NCBI GenBank assembly: GCA_003255025.1
Contig: QANY01000230.1
Span: forward strand, 49,787-113,786
Length of the DNA: 64,000 nt
Source: Datisca glomerata
Lineage: Eukaryota > Streptophyta > Magnoliopsida > Cucurbitales > Datiscaceae
Direction of reading: 5' to 3'
In this document: positions 48,098 through 58,929 of the stretch, in pieces
Position numbering within the stretch: position 1 is the first letter of the stretch
Layout of the letters: every line of letters starts with the position of its first letter
Position numbers and translations under genes: made by a program
The notes under the pieces: generated by a model
Database searches by the model: none
What the model saw: only the letters and a program-made list of their open reading frames with translations
Told to the model about the DNA's origin: nothing

Positions 48098-48610
48098 ATA
48101 TTTATTTTTATCAATCATATTTATTTTTCTCTAGCATGAATAAATGTTGCTATTTTTTTCTAAACCCGAACCGTTGCTATTTTTTTCTAAAAACCAACGG
48201 TTTTTATTTTTTCTAAATCCGAACATCAATCATATTTATTTTTCTCATTCATGAATAAATGTTGTTATTTTTTCTAAACCTGAACCGTTGCTATTTTTTC
48301 TAAATTGAACCGTTGCTTTTTTTTATCAATCATATTTATTTTTCTCATTCATGAATAAATGTTACTATTTTTTTAAACTTGAACCGTTGTTATTTTTTAT
48401 CAATCATATTTAGTTTTCTCCAGAATGAATAAATGTTGTTATTTTTTCTAAACCCGAATCGTTGCTATTTTTTCTAAATCCGAATCGTTGCTATTTTTTC
48501 TAAACCCAAACCTTTGATATTTTTTATCAATCATATTTATTTTTCTCCAACATGAATAAATGTTACTTTTTTTCTTAAATATGAATCGTTGTTAGTTTTT
48601 CTAAGCCGAA
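48098..48610. repeat. Higher-order tandem repeat replacing gag
   Basis: The blocks ATCAATCATATTTATTTTTCTC, ATGAATAAATGTTGCTATTTT and TCTAAACCCGAACCGTTGCT recur five times in units of about 75-125 bp, with the last block sometimes doubled. The array begins 12 bp after the G1 gag start codon, so gag has been lost and replaced by repeats. Confidence 0.8.
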
Positions 48611-49157
48611 CCATTATTGAAATTAAAGGAGAATTTGTTAAAAATCTGACAGTGTAGACGGAATGACACACCGAGCAATTCTCTAAATTGATCCCTCTCT
48701 CACAGAAAATGTTTAGTAGAAAAAGGAAGGCACAAGTCCTTTCTTTTCTAAGTCAATCAGATTTTTCTGGGTCATAATTCTCTAGCTTTTTCGTGCTCCT
48801 CACTGCGCAATCAGGCCCTCTAAGGGCAGGTTCCTCATCCTCTGTACACTTGATTGCAGATTTAGTGTCATTGTCTTCGCCTCCCTGTGCTTCTTCTTCC
48901 TCTTCATCGTCATGTGTTAATTAATTTTTTATTACTTGTCCTTTCCTTATTCTTTATGATCATTTATCCCTGTAAATACTTTTCACAATTAAGGAGTTCA
49001 CATAAAAGACTGGAGAAATTCAAGCATAAATCATTAAGGAAAGCGGCTTATCAGGTGGTGAACAGTAAGTTCCTGTTCTGAAGCAGGCGATTTGCTTGCT
49101 TTTGTGAAATGGAGTCCATTATTTATGAAAGGTAGTCTTGTGCTTTTGACGAAAACC
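48610..49157. other. No recognised gene
   Basis: The plus strand includes pyrimidine-rich sequence at 48780-48900 and short open frames (48887-49081) with no known domain. Nothing else could be supported. Confidence 0.4.
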
Positions 49158-49172
49158 CACTGTATTTTGCTG

Positions 49173-50119
49173 CATCGAGGATCACGCAGGCTGCTAAGGG
49201 TTCGTGCAGGGTAATATTGTATTAAATATGTCACGTTATATTGTACTGTATTATATTATATTGAATTAAATAATATTATTTAATATTTAATGTTATATTA
49301 GTTAAAAATTGTAACACTTATATAATGTTTAACATATCATAGTACTAGATTGTAAAATTGTTCGTCATGATTTAATCCGTAAAAGTCTATTTAAAACTCA
49401 TTAACATGTTATTTTACATTTTCAACTATAAAATAAATTATGTAATTCATGCTATATAATATATAGTAACTTTCAACTAATCAATTCAATTATAACAATA
49501 ATTAATATACTAAAAAAAGTTTCATGGAAAAGTGATTAATGCAAACACAAATAAAACAATCAATAACACATGGGAAAAGAAAAAGAATGAACAGATGCAC
49601 AATAACACAGCCAAACGAAGACCAACAGCAAAAAAAAATTTCTCTTCAGATAAAAATGCAAGAAACCCAAATTGCAGGGGAGATCACCATCAAATTAAAA
49701 ATGCAAGAAACTCAAATAACTTCTGTAATTTCCATTGTTGGGATGGGAGTATTGGGCAAAACAATGAGAAAATTGAAATAGAAAGATAGAGAGGGAGAAA
49801 AACAGAGAGATGAAAGAGGGAAAGGCTACTTTTGCGGGAACGAAGCTTCACCGGCGGGAACGAAGCTTCACCGGTGGGAACGAAGCTTCACCGGCAGGAA
49901 CGAAGCTTCGTGTGGTTGTTGGTCTCCATGAGTCTTCAACTTTATTTTTCTTAATCTCGTGTAGTCCCCCTAAAAGGACGGGACTAAATTATCCCATGTG
50001 GATGGGACTAAATTAGCTTGTAAGGACTCCATATTTTTACCAAACGTCTGACAATACTATATAGTATTTATCCTACCTTTAGTACTTTACTGTATGAGCT
50101 ACCAAACAAGCCCTAATTG
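49173..50119. mobile_element. Insertion candidate flanked by an exact 15-bp direct repeat
   Basis: CACTGTATTTTGCTG occurs exactly at 49158-49172 and 50120-50134, and joining the outer flanks gives a continuous plausible sequence. The interior ends with the complement of AGGGCTTGTTTGGTAGCTCA, wording common at the ends of plant DNA transposons. Inside is a four-copy 20-bp repeat (49834-49911). Clear terminal inverted repeats were not found, so the class is open. Confidence 0.45.
49834..49911 (+). repeat. 20-bp tandem repeat, four copies
   Basis: GCGGGAACGAAGCTTCACCG repeats three times with single changes, and a fourth unit diverges after GAAGCTTC. Each unit holds the palindrome CGAAGCTTCG-like core. 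The frame 49810-50016 translates it as GTKLHRR/GNEASPA-type peptides; coding is doubtful. Confidence 0.85.
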
Positions 50120-50134
50120 CACTGTATTTTGCTG

Positions 50135-50640
50135 TAGTTATGTCATTCCATTTGTCATTTAAAGTCTTCTGTAAGCCAGGGACCAATTTGGGGAAAAGTG
50201 AAAACTACATGCAGTAAATTGGTCATTTATGAAGTGTAATGGTGTATCTTACAAATTTTGAAAGTGAAACGGTGTAATTTGCATTTTAGTCTAAAAGTAA
50301 AGCAAAACCTTCTCAAATCTTCATCCCTCAGTAGAACTGAGAAATTTCTTTTTTGCTTCTTTGTATCACTTCACCTCCTCGTGACGTCGATAGTCAGATT
50401 AGAAGCGGAGAGAAAACCATGGAGACAAGATAGTAAAAGCTAGGAAATTGATTTGGTTGGGAGTAGTCAATGGGGAATGATTTTTTGGAAGAGAGAATTA
50501 GTGGGACACAATCTTTCTAGGAGAGAGAGTTACTGAGAAAAGGTTTTTTGGGTGTTTATTATTTGGGTTTTAGATAATATTTTTTGGGCTTCTTTATTTT
50601 GTTATTTAGAAATTAAAAGAATTAGTATCTGATAGTGATA
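50135..50640. other. No recognised gene
   Basis: A short frame at 50258-50443 has no recognisable domain. The rest is AT-rich with GGGAGAG-type purine stretches, perhaps the degraded end of the G1 internal region. Confidence 0.4.
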
Positions 50641-51032
50641 ATGATTCGGTTGCACAACATCAAAGGATGGATCCACTTCAAGTACCAAACGGTCCAATCA
50701 TAAGAGTTAGAGCAAAGAGAATTGCTAAATCACTCAGTGGGCTAGTGGAGCAAGTGGAGGCCCAAACAAGTGCGGAGATGTCTAATTTTAGAAAAAAAGA
50801 AGTTAGACTTATCAACCTCGTAATCTACGTGGAGCATGATGTGGCGTCCAACATAACAGCCTACATGGAACTTGTCGTGGCGTCCAACATAGCAGTCCGC
50901 ATGGAGCATGATGTGGCATCCAACTTGACAATATACATGGAGCATGACGTAGTGTCCAACATGGCAGTCTACGTGGAACATGATGTGGAGTCCAACGTGG
51001 TAGCCCGCATGGAGCATGACTTGGCATTTTAA
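50640..51032 (+). pseudogene. Gypsy polyprotein C-terminus with 12-residue repeats (G1)
   Basis: The frame 50667-51032 (121 codons) starts MDPLQVPNGPIIRVRAKRIAKSLSGLVEQVEAQ, the GPxTRxRAK tail of plant gypsy polyproteins, and continues with about six 12-residue units: YVEHDVASNITA, YMELVVASNIAV, RMEHDVASNLTI, YMEHDVVSNMAV, YVEHDVESNVVA, RMEHDLAF. The DNA period is 36 bp. The stop lies just before the LTR. The same repeated tail is found in opposite orientation at 46440-46742, so the extension belonged to an ancestral element. Confidence 0.75.
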
Positions 51033-51057
51033 AGGATGACAGGGAAGCAAGACAACT

Positions 51058-51560
51058 TGACAATCCTAACCTATAAGTGAATAGTCAATATGAGTCTTTT
51101 GAGTAGATTACAAGTTCCTTATTTATTGCATTTAGTATTTCTTTATCTTTTAAATTTAGTCTAGATTATCTAAACACTTTAGGACTCTCTAAGCTTCTAG
51201 TTTTTTTCTATTTAAGCACGATTTCACAATGTATTGAACATCTTTGATCAATATAATTTTTTTGTGAGAGTTTTATCTTTGGTTCTTCTTAGAACTTTTC
51301 AGACTTATCAATAATATTCTTGTGGCGTATAAAATCTAGAGTTATCACTCACTTTTCCTTCTTGTTCTTGAATGTGGCATCTAAACCATACATTTGGTTC
51401 TTTTCAAAACATCAATTTGGGTAATAAGTCTTATACCTAACGATCTCTTTCTGTCGTAGAAAATGGATTGGAGTTTCTTCTTCTTTAAAATTGATCATTG
51501 GGTTCTTAAATCATCATTGTCATTGGGTTTCTAGGGCAGGTCACCTAGTGGGTTCATATA
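51058..51560 (+). mobile_element. Shared gypsy LTR (3' of G1, 5' of G2)
   Basis: The pol tail of G1 ends 26 bp to the left and a perfect primer-binding site TGGTATCAGAGC (51564-51575) lies to the right, so this LTR closes one element and opens the next. It contains CTATTTAAGCACGATTTC and AATATAATTTTTTTGTGAGAG, and ends GTTCATATA (CATATCA in the other copies). Its near-copy is 52995-53498. Confidence 0.75.
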
Positions 51561-51575
51561 ATTTGGTATCAGAGC

Positions 51576-52335
51576 TTTTGGTTCTCTAGATTCAGATTTA
51601 ATTCTGCTTTATTTTTCTGATTTTGATGGTGGTTCTGAAAAACGATCATAATTTTTTATCTAGGTGTTGAAATAGTCATTATTGCATATCAAATTGAATG
51701 AATTTTTTAGACCTGCAATTTGTACGTGAATTGTGAAGCCCGATTCCATTGTTTTGATCACTACCCGAGGCATTTAAATTTTCAGCACAGTTTCATCTAA
51801 ATATTTTCAAATTTCGAATTCAAATTTCCATTATTTTATTTATCATCTTAGCATCTTATCTTATCTTGTCATAACTTATCTTATCTTTTTTTTTCATATT
51901 GTATCTTATCTTATCTAATCATTATCTTATCTCATCTCATCTTATCATTATCTTACCTTATCTTATCATATTTTATCTTCAGTAAAAAAAAAGAAGAGAA
52001 ATATAATATAAGTTGATCTCCTTTTGTTTCCTTATCTCTAATTTTATCCCTTAGTTATTTCCTTCCTTATCTTCTCATAGTATTTGATTTGTTTAGGTCT
52101 TTTGGTTGTTGCTTGAAAATTCAAGATTCATTTGTTAGTTTTATCAAGAACCAAAAGAGAAAATTAAGAGTGGTAAAAGGCAAGAGTGTGTGAGAAAATG
52201 AGAGGATAAAAGTCGAATATTTTGAAAGAAACACGAGAGAAATTGAGTGAACCTCAAAATTTGAGTGTAAACATGTGAAGGAGACATTGTGAGGTCCTTC
52301 ATTTTTTTTCTACTAATCTTACTCTCTTTCAAGTA
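51576..52335 (+). mobile_element. Gypsy untranslated leader (G2)
   Basis: It follows the G1 leader (47060-48085) closely, but the TATCTTATC microsatellite (51840-51990) is much shorter. It ends at the gag ATG (52336). The open frames on the minus strand here are chance. Confidence 0.7.
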
Positions 52336-52990
52336 TGTCAAACAACAATGGTAGTGGAGGAATGGCGGAAGGTGGCATGTCGAAGTTACATATGGAGGCG
52401 TTAGTGGGTAAATTGAAAAGAATGTTAGGAGATGGGCTAGAACGAGTGCATGAGAGGATTGATCGGATGGAAACACGAGTGGAGCAACCTAGAGCTCCTA
52501 TGGGGCATCGGGGGAAGAGATGATCACCTAGGGTTGAGTATGAGGAAGAATTTATGGAAATTTTTTTATGAAGAGAATCGATATTATCACATGGGCAGAT
52601 TAGGCTGTGGGGATGGAGATATGTGATTCCGACTTGGAAATACAGAAGACAGGTTTGGTGAGAGTATGGATAACAATTTGGGTAACATTAAGATGAAGAT
52701 ACCATCATTGCAATGCAAGAATGTAGAAATCAAAAGTGAATCCAAAGAAGAATCCATGCCACCACTAGAATATGCATGTGACATTGAAGAACCGGTTGAT
52801 GGTGAACTTTTGGTGACAAGAAGGGCTCTTAGTGCCATAGCCAAAGAAGATGAGAATGTACAACGAGAAAGTATTTTCATACTAGATGTCTAGTTAATGA
52901 TAAAGTGTGTAGTATGATTATTGATGGGGGAAAGTTGTACTAATGTGGCTAGCACTTACATGGTGCAAATACTAAACTTGCCTACACTAA
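52336..52990 (+). pseudogene. Gypsy gag start joined to protease region (G2)
   Basis: The frame 52335-52523 starts MSNNNGSGGMAEGG and contains an amphipathic stretch (KRMLGDGLERVHERIDRMETRVEQ) typical of gypsy gag N-termini. The frame 52666-52893 carries EYACDIEEPVDGELLVTRRALSAIAKEDENVQRE, which precedes the protease. The following IIDGGxSCTNVAS protease motif (about 52917-52960) is recognisable only across a one-base insertion. The body of gag and all of RT, RNase H and integrase are gone; the sequence meets an LTR at about 52995. Confidence 0.7.
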
Positions 52991-52994
52991 AATA

Positions 52995-53498
52995 TCCTAA
53001 TTTATACAAGATGAAGTGGACAGCCAATAGGAGTCTTTTGAGTAGATTACAAGTTCCTTATTTATTGTAATTAGTATTTCTTTATATTTTAAATTTAGTT
53101 TAGAATATCTAAACACTTTATGATTCTCTAAGCTTCTAGTTTTTTTCTATTTAAGCATGATTTCATAATGTATTGAACATCTTTGATCAATATAATTTCT
53201 TTATGAGAGTTTTGTCTTTGGTTTTTCTTAGAATTATTCAGATTTATCAAGAATATTCTTGTGGCGTCTAAAACCAAAACTTATAACTCACTTTTCATTC
53301 TCGTTATTGAGTGTGACATCTAAACCATACCTTTAGTTCTTTTCGAAGCATCAATTTGGGTCTTATTCTTATACCTAAGGTTCTCGTCGTGTCATAGAAA
53401 AAGGGTCAGGTTTCTTCTTCTTAAAAATCGATCATTTGGTTCTTGAGCCATTATTGTTATCAGGTTACTAGGGCATGTCGCCTAGTGGGTTCATATCA
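52995..53498 (+). mobile_element. Gypsy 3' LTR (G2)
   Basis: It begins at about GCCAATAGGAGTCTTTTGAG and runs through TTTAAGCATGATTTC to GTTCATATCA at 53498. It is homologous to 51085-51560 over its length; the first ~30 bp are missing. It closes the strongly deleted G2 element. Confidence 0.75.
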
Positions 53499-54713
53499 AA
53501 TAGATAATTTAATTAGCAATGTTCATCAATTTAAAAAATCATCAAAAATAACCACAAGTATAAAAAACATAAAAAATAACTCATTAGCGCAATTTTTAAA
53601 AAAATGGATTTTCAGGTGGAAAAAATCCGCGCCACGAACACCGCTGCTCAAAATTTGAGTAGTTTATATTATGTATACAGTACATATTATATATACTCGC
53701 GTGATTTTTGTACTATATTATATATATATAATATAAATTTTGCAGACAAAAATTCAAAACTTCGTTGGTGCGCGTGAAGGATTATTTTTTCGCACGGGAT
53801 TTTTTTCTTTTCTTGGTACTTGGGTGGTTGTTTTTTATTTTTTTTCCATCATTGACTATTTTTTATTTATTTTTTTAAAAATGATATATTCTTGATGATC
53901 AACCATAATTTAGTAAAGGTGGAGATGGAGATATAAAGAGATAAAACTCATAATCTATAGAAAGAGGGATTTATATGGGCTTTGTAGGATCTTTTGGTAA
54001 GGGGATAAAACTCATAATCCATAGAAAGTGAGGGATTTATCTGGGCTTTGTGGGATTTTTTGGTAAGGGGTTTTTTAATTTTTAGGGATAATGAAATGCA
54101 TGTTTGTTAGAGCTCTCGTTTTATTGAAATTTCTTTTTCTTTGTTTCGTTGTCTCTTCAATTTCTGGCAAATTGATTACTGATAAATCGATATTACTCAT
54201 AATGAAAAGCTTTGTTTCTGACCTTTCTGGTAATTCCTGATCACTCTCAGAGCCACCATCATTTCCCTTAACATGTGCGGCTTCTTCGCACATCCAGTCA
54301 TTGGTGCTGATTTTCGAGCTCTTCATTGCCAGTTGGTTCGTTGGAGCCTTAGCATTTTGTTGATTGTCTTGTTGTTTGCTTCGTATGAGCCCTTTGTACC
54401 TTGAAATTGATTGAACATATTTTAATTGTAGGAATTTTATTTTCTCAAAAAAGTCACATAAAAAAAATGAGAAGGTGGTCTCTTTCCAGCCGTTATTGTT
54501 TTTTATACGATTTGTAGGAACCTACCGCCTTTCCAACGAATATTACTTACAAACGGCTTCAAATTGTCTTTTACAGAGCCCTACAGATCATTTTTTACAA
54601 AGATGATTTTGTTCACTAAAAATCGTATTTTGTAAAGATGATTTTCTAAGTGTTTAAAACTACCTTAAATTTAGAAATAACTTTAAAAGTTACTTATTTT
54701 TAGATTTTTTTAC
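53499..54713. other. No recognised gene; possible small inverted-repeat element
   Basis: Sequences at 53505-53660 and 53740-53900 are loosely inverted copies (AAAAATAACCAC against GTGGTTGTTTTTTAT), so a short MITE may be present. A ~70-bp direct duplication lies at 53940-54070 (ATAAAACTCATAATC-ATAGAAAG ... GGGATTTAT-TGGGCTTTGT). The minus frame 54075-54326 (83 codons, acidic N-terminal half) has no known family. No gene is supported. Confidence 0.35.
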
Positions 54714-55716
54714 AAAATAAAGGGAAAATTATCAATTTGACTATCGTAGTTTGCAACAATTTTCAATTTGGTAATCGTAATTTAAAAAATCTTAATTTGG
54801 TCATCCTGGTTTACTTAATATTTTAATATTGTCCTTATGCCACCCTTCATTAATAGACACACTGACATGGCGTGTTAAGTGAATATGTGACAGTTAAATG
54901 ATGACATGTCCAGTAAATGATAACGTGCCATGAGTGAGACTCATATTATTTTTCCAACTCACCTATTATTTTTAACTTTTTTTCATTCCAACTCACCTTT
55001 TTTTACGTTTTTTTATTTTTCTTTCTCCCCCATCCCTCATCTCTCTCCAACTTCATTGAAAGCTTCATGAAGCTTTGTTGCTTCACGAACTCTCGGCATT
55101 TGGTAAAGAATCGCAGATCTTCTGAAGGCTTCACGAACTCATCTCTCTCGGGCATTCTCCTTGAAGCAAGTGGGTTCTTTCTCTTACTCAGGTCGACCTT
55201 TTTGGTATTCTATTCCATGTAAAATTTGTCATTTTTGTTGTTCATTTCTCTTCGAAGCAGGTTTGAATCGATCTATTCATTTACTAAACTGAATATATCA
55301 GTTCAAATATTTCCATTTTTTCTGTAAATTGGTTCGAATCGATCGGGACAAGGCTAAATCATGTTGAACTTCTAATTGAACCGTGTTTAATCGATTGGGG
55401 CAAGGCTAAATCATGTTGAACTTCTAATTGAATCGTGTTTAAATTACTTTGTTGGTTGACTGAAGAACATCAAGATTGTTAAGTGATTAGTTTGTTAGTT
55501 TAGGGGCATTCTTATATTTTTCCTCTAAAGTAGCTGTTATTCTTCTTTCCCCTCAGTATTTATCTGTTTGTACTCTATCTCTCAAATGTTAATTGTATCT
55601 TTCTTTCTCAACCTCTTCATTCTCAGCATCTTCTTTGTTGTTCAAGAATTCTTCTCTTCTTCTTCTTCTAAAACTCTTCACGGTGTCAAAGCTATGTTGA
55701 CACGCATATAAAATCC

Positions 55717-56080
55717 ATGGCAGAGAACACAGAAAATATGTCCACCGTTGCTCAAGAAACTTCAGAGGAACAACGTGCTCCCAAAAGTAATCCTCAAAAA
55801 AATACTCACTCTTTACCCGTTTCCTCATCTTCCCCAAATCATACCCCTAACTCTTCACCCTTAAATTTCACGGTTATGGTAGAATCAACCTCTCACTCTC
55901 CTATTTTTCTTCTCTCTAACATTTGTAATCTAATCTCAATTTGATTAGATTCATTAAATTATATTTCTCTAGAAATACCAAATTTCTTCCATTCTTAAAT
56001 CCCATATGGTATTCAACTATATTGATGGGATGATCTAGTGTCCTTCAAGGTGTATTAGGCTATATTCGACTATTTATGTT
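55717..56080 (+). pseudogene. Copia gag N-terminus (nested element)
   Basis: The frame 55717-55944 begins MAENTENMSTVAQETSEEQR and ends LLSNICNLISI, followed after stops by LDSxNYISxxxPxFxxxLxxxxxxxYxDG-like sequence. This is the start of the copia gag domain (normally NLISIKLxSxNYLLWKxQ...L). The region is truncated by the deletion near 56080. Confidence 0.6.
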
Positions 56081-56149
56081 ATGATATACATTCTAAGAAA
56101 TACTACACATCGACACATGTACTCTTTGAGAACATTGTCATCCCTTTTT

Positions 56150-56733
56150 CTACCCAAATGGCTACTCCAAGTACACAGGTTTCATCCACACTCTAAGTTC
56201 CTCAAAACATGTATCACACTCTTCTTCCTCTCTTAAAACAACCAAATTCTGTTCCAGGTTATCCTTCTTCATCTAATAATTTATCTACTTATGCTAATAT
56301 TCCTTCTGTTCCTGGTTTTGGATCTAATACTGCTACTCCATCTTATAATAATCATACCACTACTGAGCCTGAATTCACATATGTTTCTGATTTAAATACT
56401 GATTTAAATTTTGAGACTGGTTCTGCCACTGCTGTATCTGTTATTGCATCTGATTCACTTACTACTTTACCAAGTAGTGACTTAGTTGGTCATGTTGGTT
56501 CTGATTCTATTTTACACACTGATATAGATGCTCCTGTCGTGAATTCTACTACTGCTTTCCCTGATTTATCTTCTCATTTGCCTGTCGATCTCAATATTAC
56601 TCAGCCTCAATCTTGTCTTAATTATACTGGCACTCACACACAAAACCTTCACCCTATGCAAACTCGATCAAAGTCTGGTATTCATAAAAGGAAAGCTTTA
56701 CGTGTTGTTAGTCCCTCACTTAACCGGTCTTAA
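56150..56733 (+). pseudogene. Copia linker after integrase (nested element)
   Basis: The plus strand reads ENIVIPFSTQMATPSTQVSS and then an open 174-codon frame (56209-56733), rich in Ser, Thr and Pro, ending HPMQTRSKSGIHKRK. The FPFS and MxTRSKxGIxKPK motifs are the usual borders of the poorly conserved linker between copia integrase and reverse transcriptase. Confidence 0.8.
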
Positions 56734-56799
56734 ACTTAATAGGTCTTAAACTTAACATACATCCTTCTCTATTGCATCTAGGATCCCTGCTTAGAATCA

Positions 56800-57660
56800 T
56801 GCCATGGATGATGAATATAATGCCCTTATGTCTCAACAAACTTGAACCATTGTACCTTTACATCCTGATAAGAACTTAGTTTGGTGTAAATGGGTCTATA
56901 AACTTAAATACAATCCTGACGGCACTATTGCTCGACATAAGGCTAGGTTAGTTGCTAAAGGTTTCCAACAACAAGCCAGTTTAGACTACGGTGAAACCTT
57001 TAGCCCTGTCATAAAGAAACCTATTGTTTTAATCTTACTCTCCTTAGCCAGTACCTTTGGCTGGTCTCTTAGACAACTTGTTGTTAAAAATATTTTTTTA
57101 CACAGTAGTTTGGCTGAGGAAGTTTACATGTCTCAACCACAAGGGTTCATTGATTCTAAGCATCCTACCTATGTTTGCAAGTTGCATAAATCTTTATATG
57201 GTTTAAAACAGGCCCCTAGAGCATGGTTTGAGTTCACTAGTCATCTACTTTCTCTTAGCTTCTCTGCCTCTCAAGCTCATAATTCTTTGTTTGTTTGTGT
57301 TACTCCTTCTTCCATTACCTATATTTTACTCTATGTTGATGATTATCGTCATTAGTGGGACTAATGACAAACATATTGATCATATTGTGCATGGGTTGAA
57401 GCAAGATTTTGATATGACAGATTTAGGCAACCTTACGTACTTTTTAGGTCTAGAAATCACAAGAAATGCTTCTGGAATTTTTGTACAAAAAAAAATATGC
57501 TACTGACTTACTTCAAAATGCTAGTATGTTAAACTCTAAGCCATGTAAAACTCCTTGTTCCTCTAAAACTCCCTTATACAGTCATGTTGGCACCCCATTT
57601 TCTGACATAACTCTAAAGCATTGTATGTTCTCTTCAATATTTTACACTTACTAGGCCTGA
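56800..57660 (+). pseudogene. Copia reverse transcriptase (nested element)
   Basis: Motifs in order are MDDEYNALM, HPDKNLVWCKWVYKLKYNPDGT, ARHKARLVAKGFQQQASLDYGETFSPVIK, VKNIFLHSSLAEEVYMSQPQGF, CKLHKSLYGLKQAPRAWFE and ILLYVDD (about 57335). These are the RT fingers and palm, with the catalytic YVDD. The normal QLDVKNAFLHG is changed to QLVVKNIFLHS, losing the first catalytic aspartate. A stop replaces W in the first block, and the frame breaks right after YVDD. It is inactive. Confidence 0.9.
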
Positions 57661-58262
57661 TCTGAGTTTTGCTGTCAACCGTGTATGCCAATACATACAC
57701 TCTCCCACTACAGCACACTTTGTTGTTGTCAATCGCATCTTAAGATATCTTATAGGCACCTTGGATTATGGAATAATGTTTAAACTATGTAATCTCTCAT
57801 TGCAGGCTTTTAGTGACTCGGATTGGGCATGGGACCCATCTGATAGGAAGTCCACTTCTGGCTTCGTGATTTTTTTGGGCTCAAATGCCATTAGTTGGAG
57901 TATCAAGAAACAAAAGACCATGGCTAGATAATCAATAGAAGTTGAGTACAAGTCTTTGGCAAATGTTGTTGTCGAGCTCTGTTGGATCAGACAAATCTTG
58001 AGGGATTTTCGAGTTTATCAAACAAAGGCTCTAGTCATCTATTGGACAACACTTCAACGATTTCCTTGGCATCAAATCAAGTCTTACATGCTCGAACTAA
58101 ACATGTCGAGATTGATTACCACTTTTTCTGAGAGAGAGTCATGAAGAAAGATCTTTTAGTGCAACATATTTCATCCCAACATCAATTGGCAGACCTTTTC
58201 ACTAGGCCACTACTAGTAAAACAGTTTCAATTTTCTTGTGATAAACTTATCCTTGACCGGAG
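57660..58262 (+). pseudogene. Copia RNase H (nested element)
   Basis: The plus strand reads AFSDSDWAWDPSDRKSTSGFVIFLGSNAISWSIKKQKTM, then VEYKSLANVVVELCWIRQIL and, after shifts, [39 protein letters not shown]. This is the copia RNase H domain and the polyprotein end. The usual SSxEAEYxALA is altered to SIEVEYKSLA. Several frameshifts and stops are present. Confidence 0.85.
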
Positions 58263-58929
58263 GATAATTTTGTGCGGGGATGTTAAGTGATTAGTTTGTT
58301 AGTTTAGGGGCATTCTTATCTTTTCCCTCTAAATTAGCTATTATTCTTCTTTCCCCTCTTATCTATTTGTTCTCTCTCTCAAATGTTAATGATATCTTTC
58401 TTTCTCAACCTTCTTCCTTCTCAGCATCTTCTTTGTTGTTCAAGAATTCTTCTCTTCTTCTTCTAAACCTCTTCAGAGATAACCTACATAAAAAAATGAA
58501 ATAAACTGAAGAGACGAAGCTCACACTGCAACAGGAAGTGACAAAGCTTTCTTCGTTTCACAAAAATGGAGTCTTAAGGGGAGGAGTGAGGGGAGAGAGA
58601 AAGTGGATGGAGAGAAGTAAAAGTAAAAGTAAATATATTTTTAAGTAAAAAAAGAGATATTTTTATTAAAGTAATTGATAATAGGTGAGTTGAAAAATGT
58701 ATCATTATGTCACGTCATCAATTAATGTTCCACGCTATCGTTTAACTGCCACGTCAATACTTAACGTGCTATGCCAGCGTGTCCATTAATGGAGGGTGAC
58801 GTAGGATTATATTGAAATGTTAAGTAAACTAGGATGACCAAATTGAGACTTTTAAACTACTATGACCAAATTGAAAACAATTACAAACTATGATGACCAA
58901 ATTGGTAATTTTTCCAAAACAAAGTTAGT

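Larger units (their letters stand above)
55477..58475 (+). mobile_element. Degenerate copia element nested in the MULE-like element
   Basis: It has short LTRs, 55477-55680 (204 bp) and 58281-58475 (195 bp), both TGTTAAGTGATTAG...CTCTTCA, with a polypurine-like GTGCGGGGA before the 3' LTR and a GGTGTCAAAGC primer-binding site (one or two changes from consensus) after the 5' LTR. The flanking five bases are AAGAT and GAGAT (4 of 5). Gag is joined to the end of integrase by a deletion near 56080, so the zinc knuckle, protease and integrase core are missing. RT and RNase H follow with stops. Confidence 0.85.
54723..58915. mobile_element. MULE-like DNA element carrying a nested copia
   Basis: The ends are inverted repeats of about 245 bp (54723-54975 and 58673-58915), starting GGAAAATTATCAATTTG and GGAAAAATTACCAATTTGG, with shared internal blocks such as TCATTAATGGACAC-type and ACTCACCTATTAT. 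The flanks are AAAATAAAG (54714-54722) and AAAACAAAG (58916-58924), an 8-of-9 target duplication. A nine-base duplication and long inverted ends fit Mutator-like elements. Removing the copia insertion leaves about 1.2 kb without a transposase, so it is non-autonomous. It sits directly beside the DPH2 fragment. Confidence 0.75.

Noticed and set aside
50742..51063. Two antisense frames with CHPL/HAPCGL repeats
   Set aside because: They are mirror readings of the 36-bp minisatellite that codes for the gypsy tail on the plus strand.
51564..51575. tRNA-like TGGTATCAGAGC sequences (also 8965-8977, 47049-47060, 61816-61829)
   Set aside because: These are retrotransposon primer-binding sites complementary to initiator tRNA-Met, not tRNA genes; no cloverleaf surrounds them.
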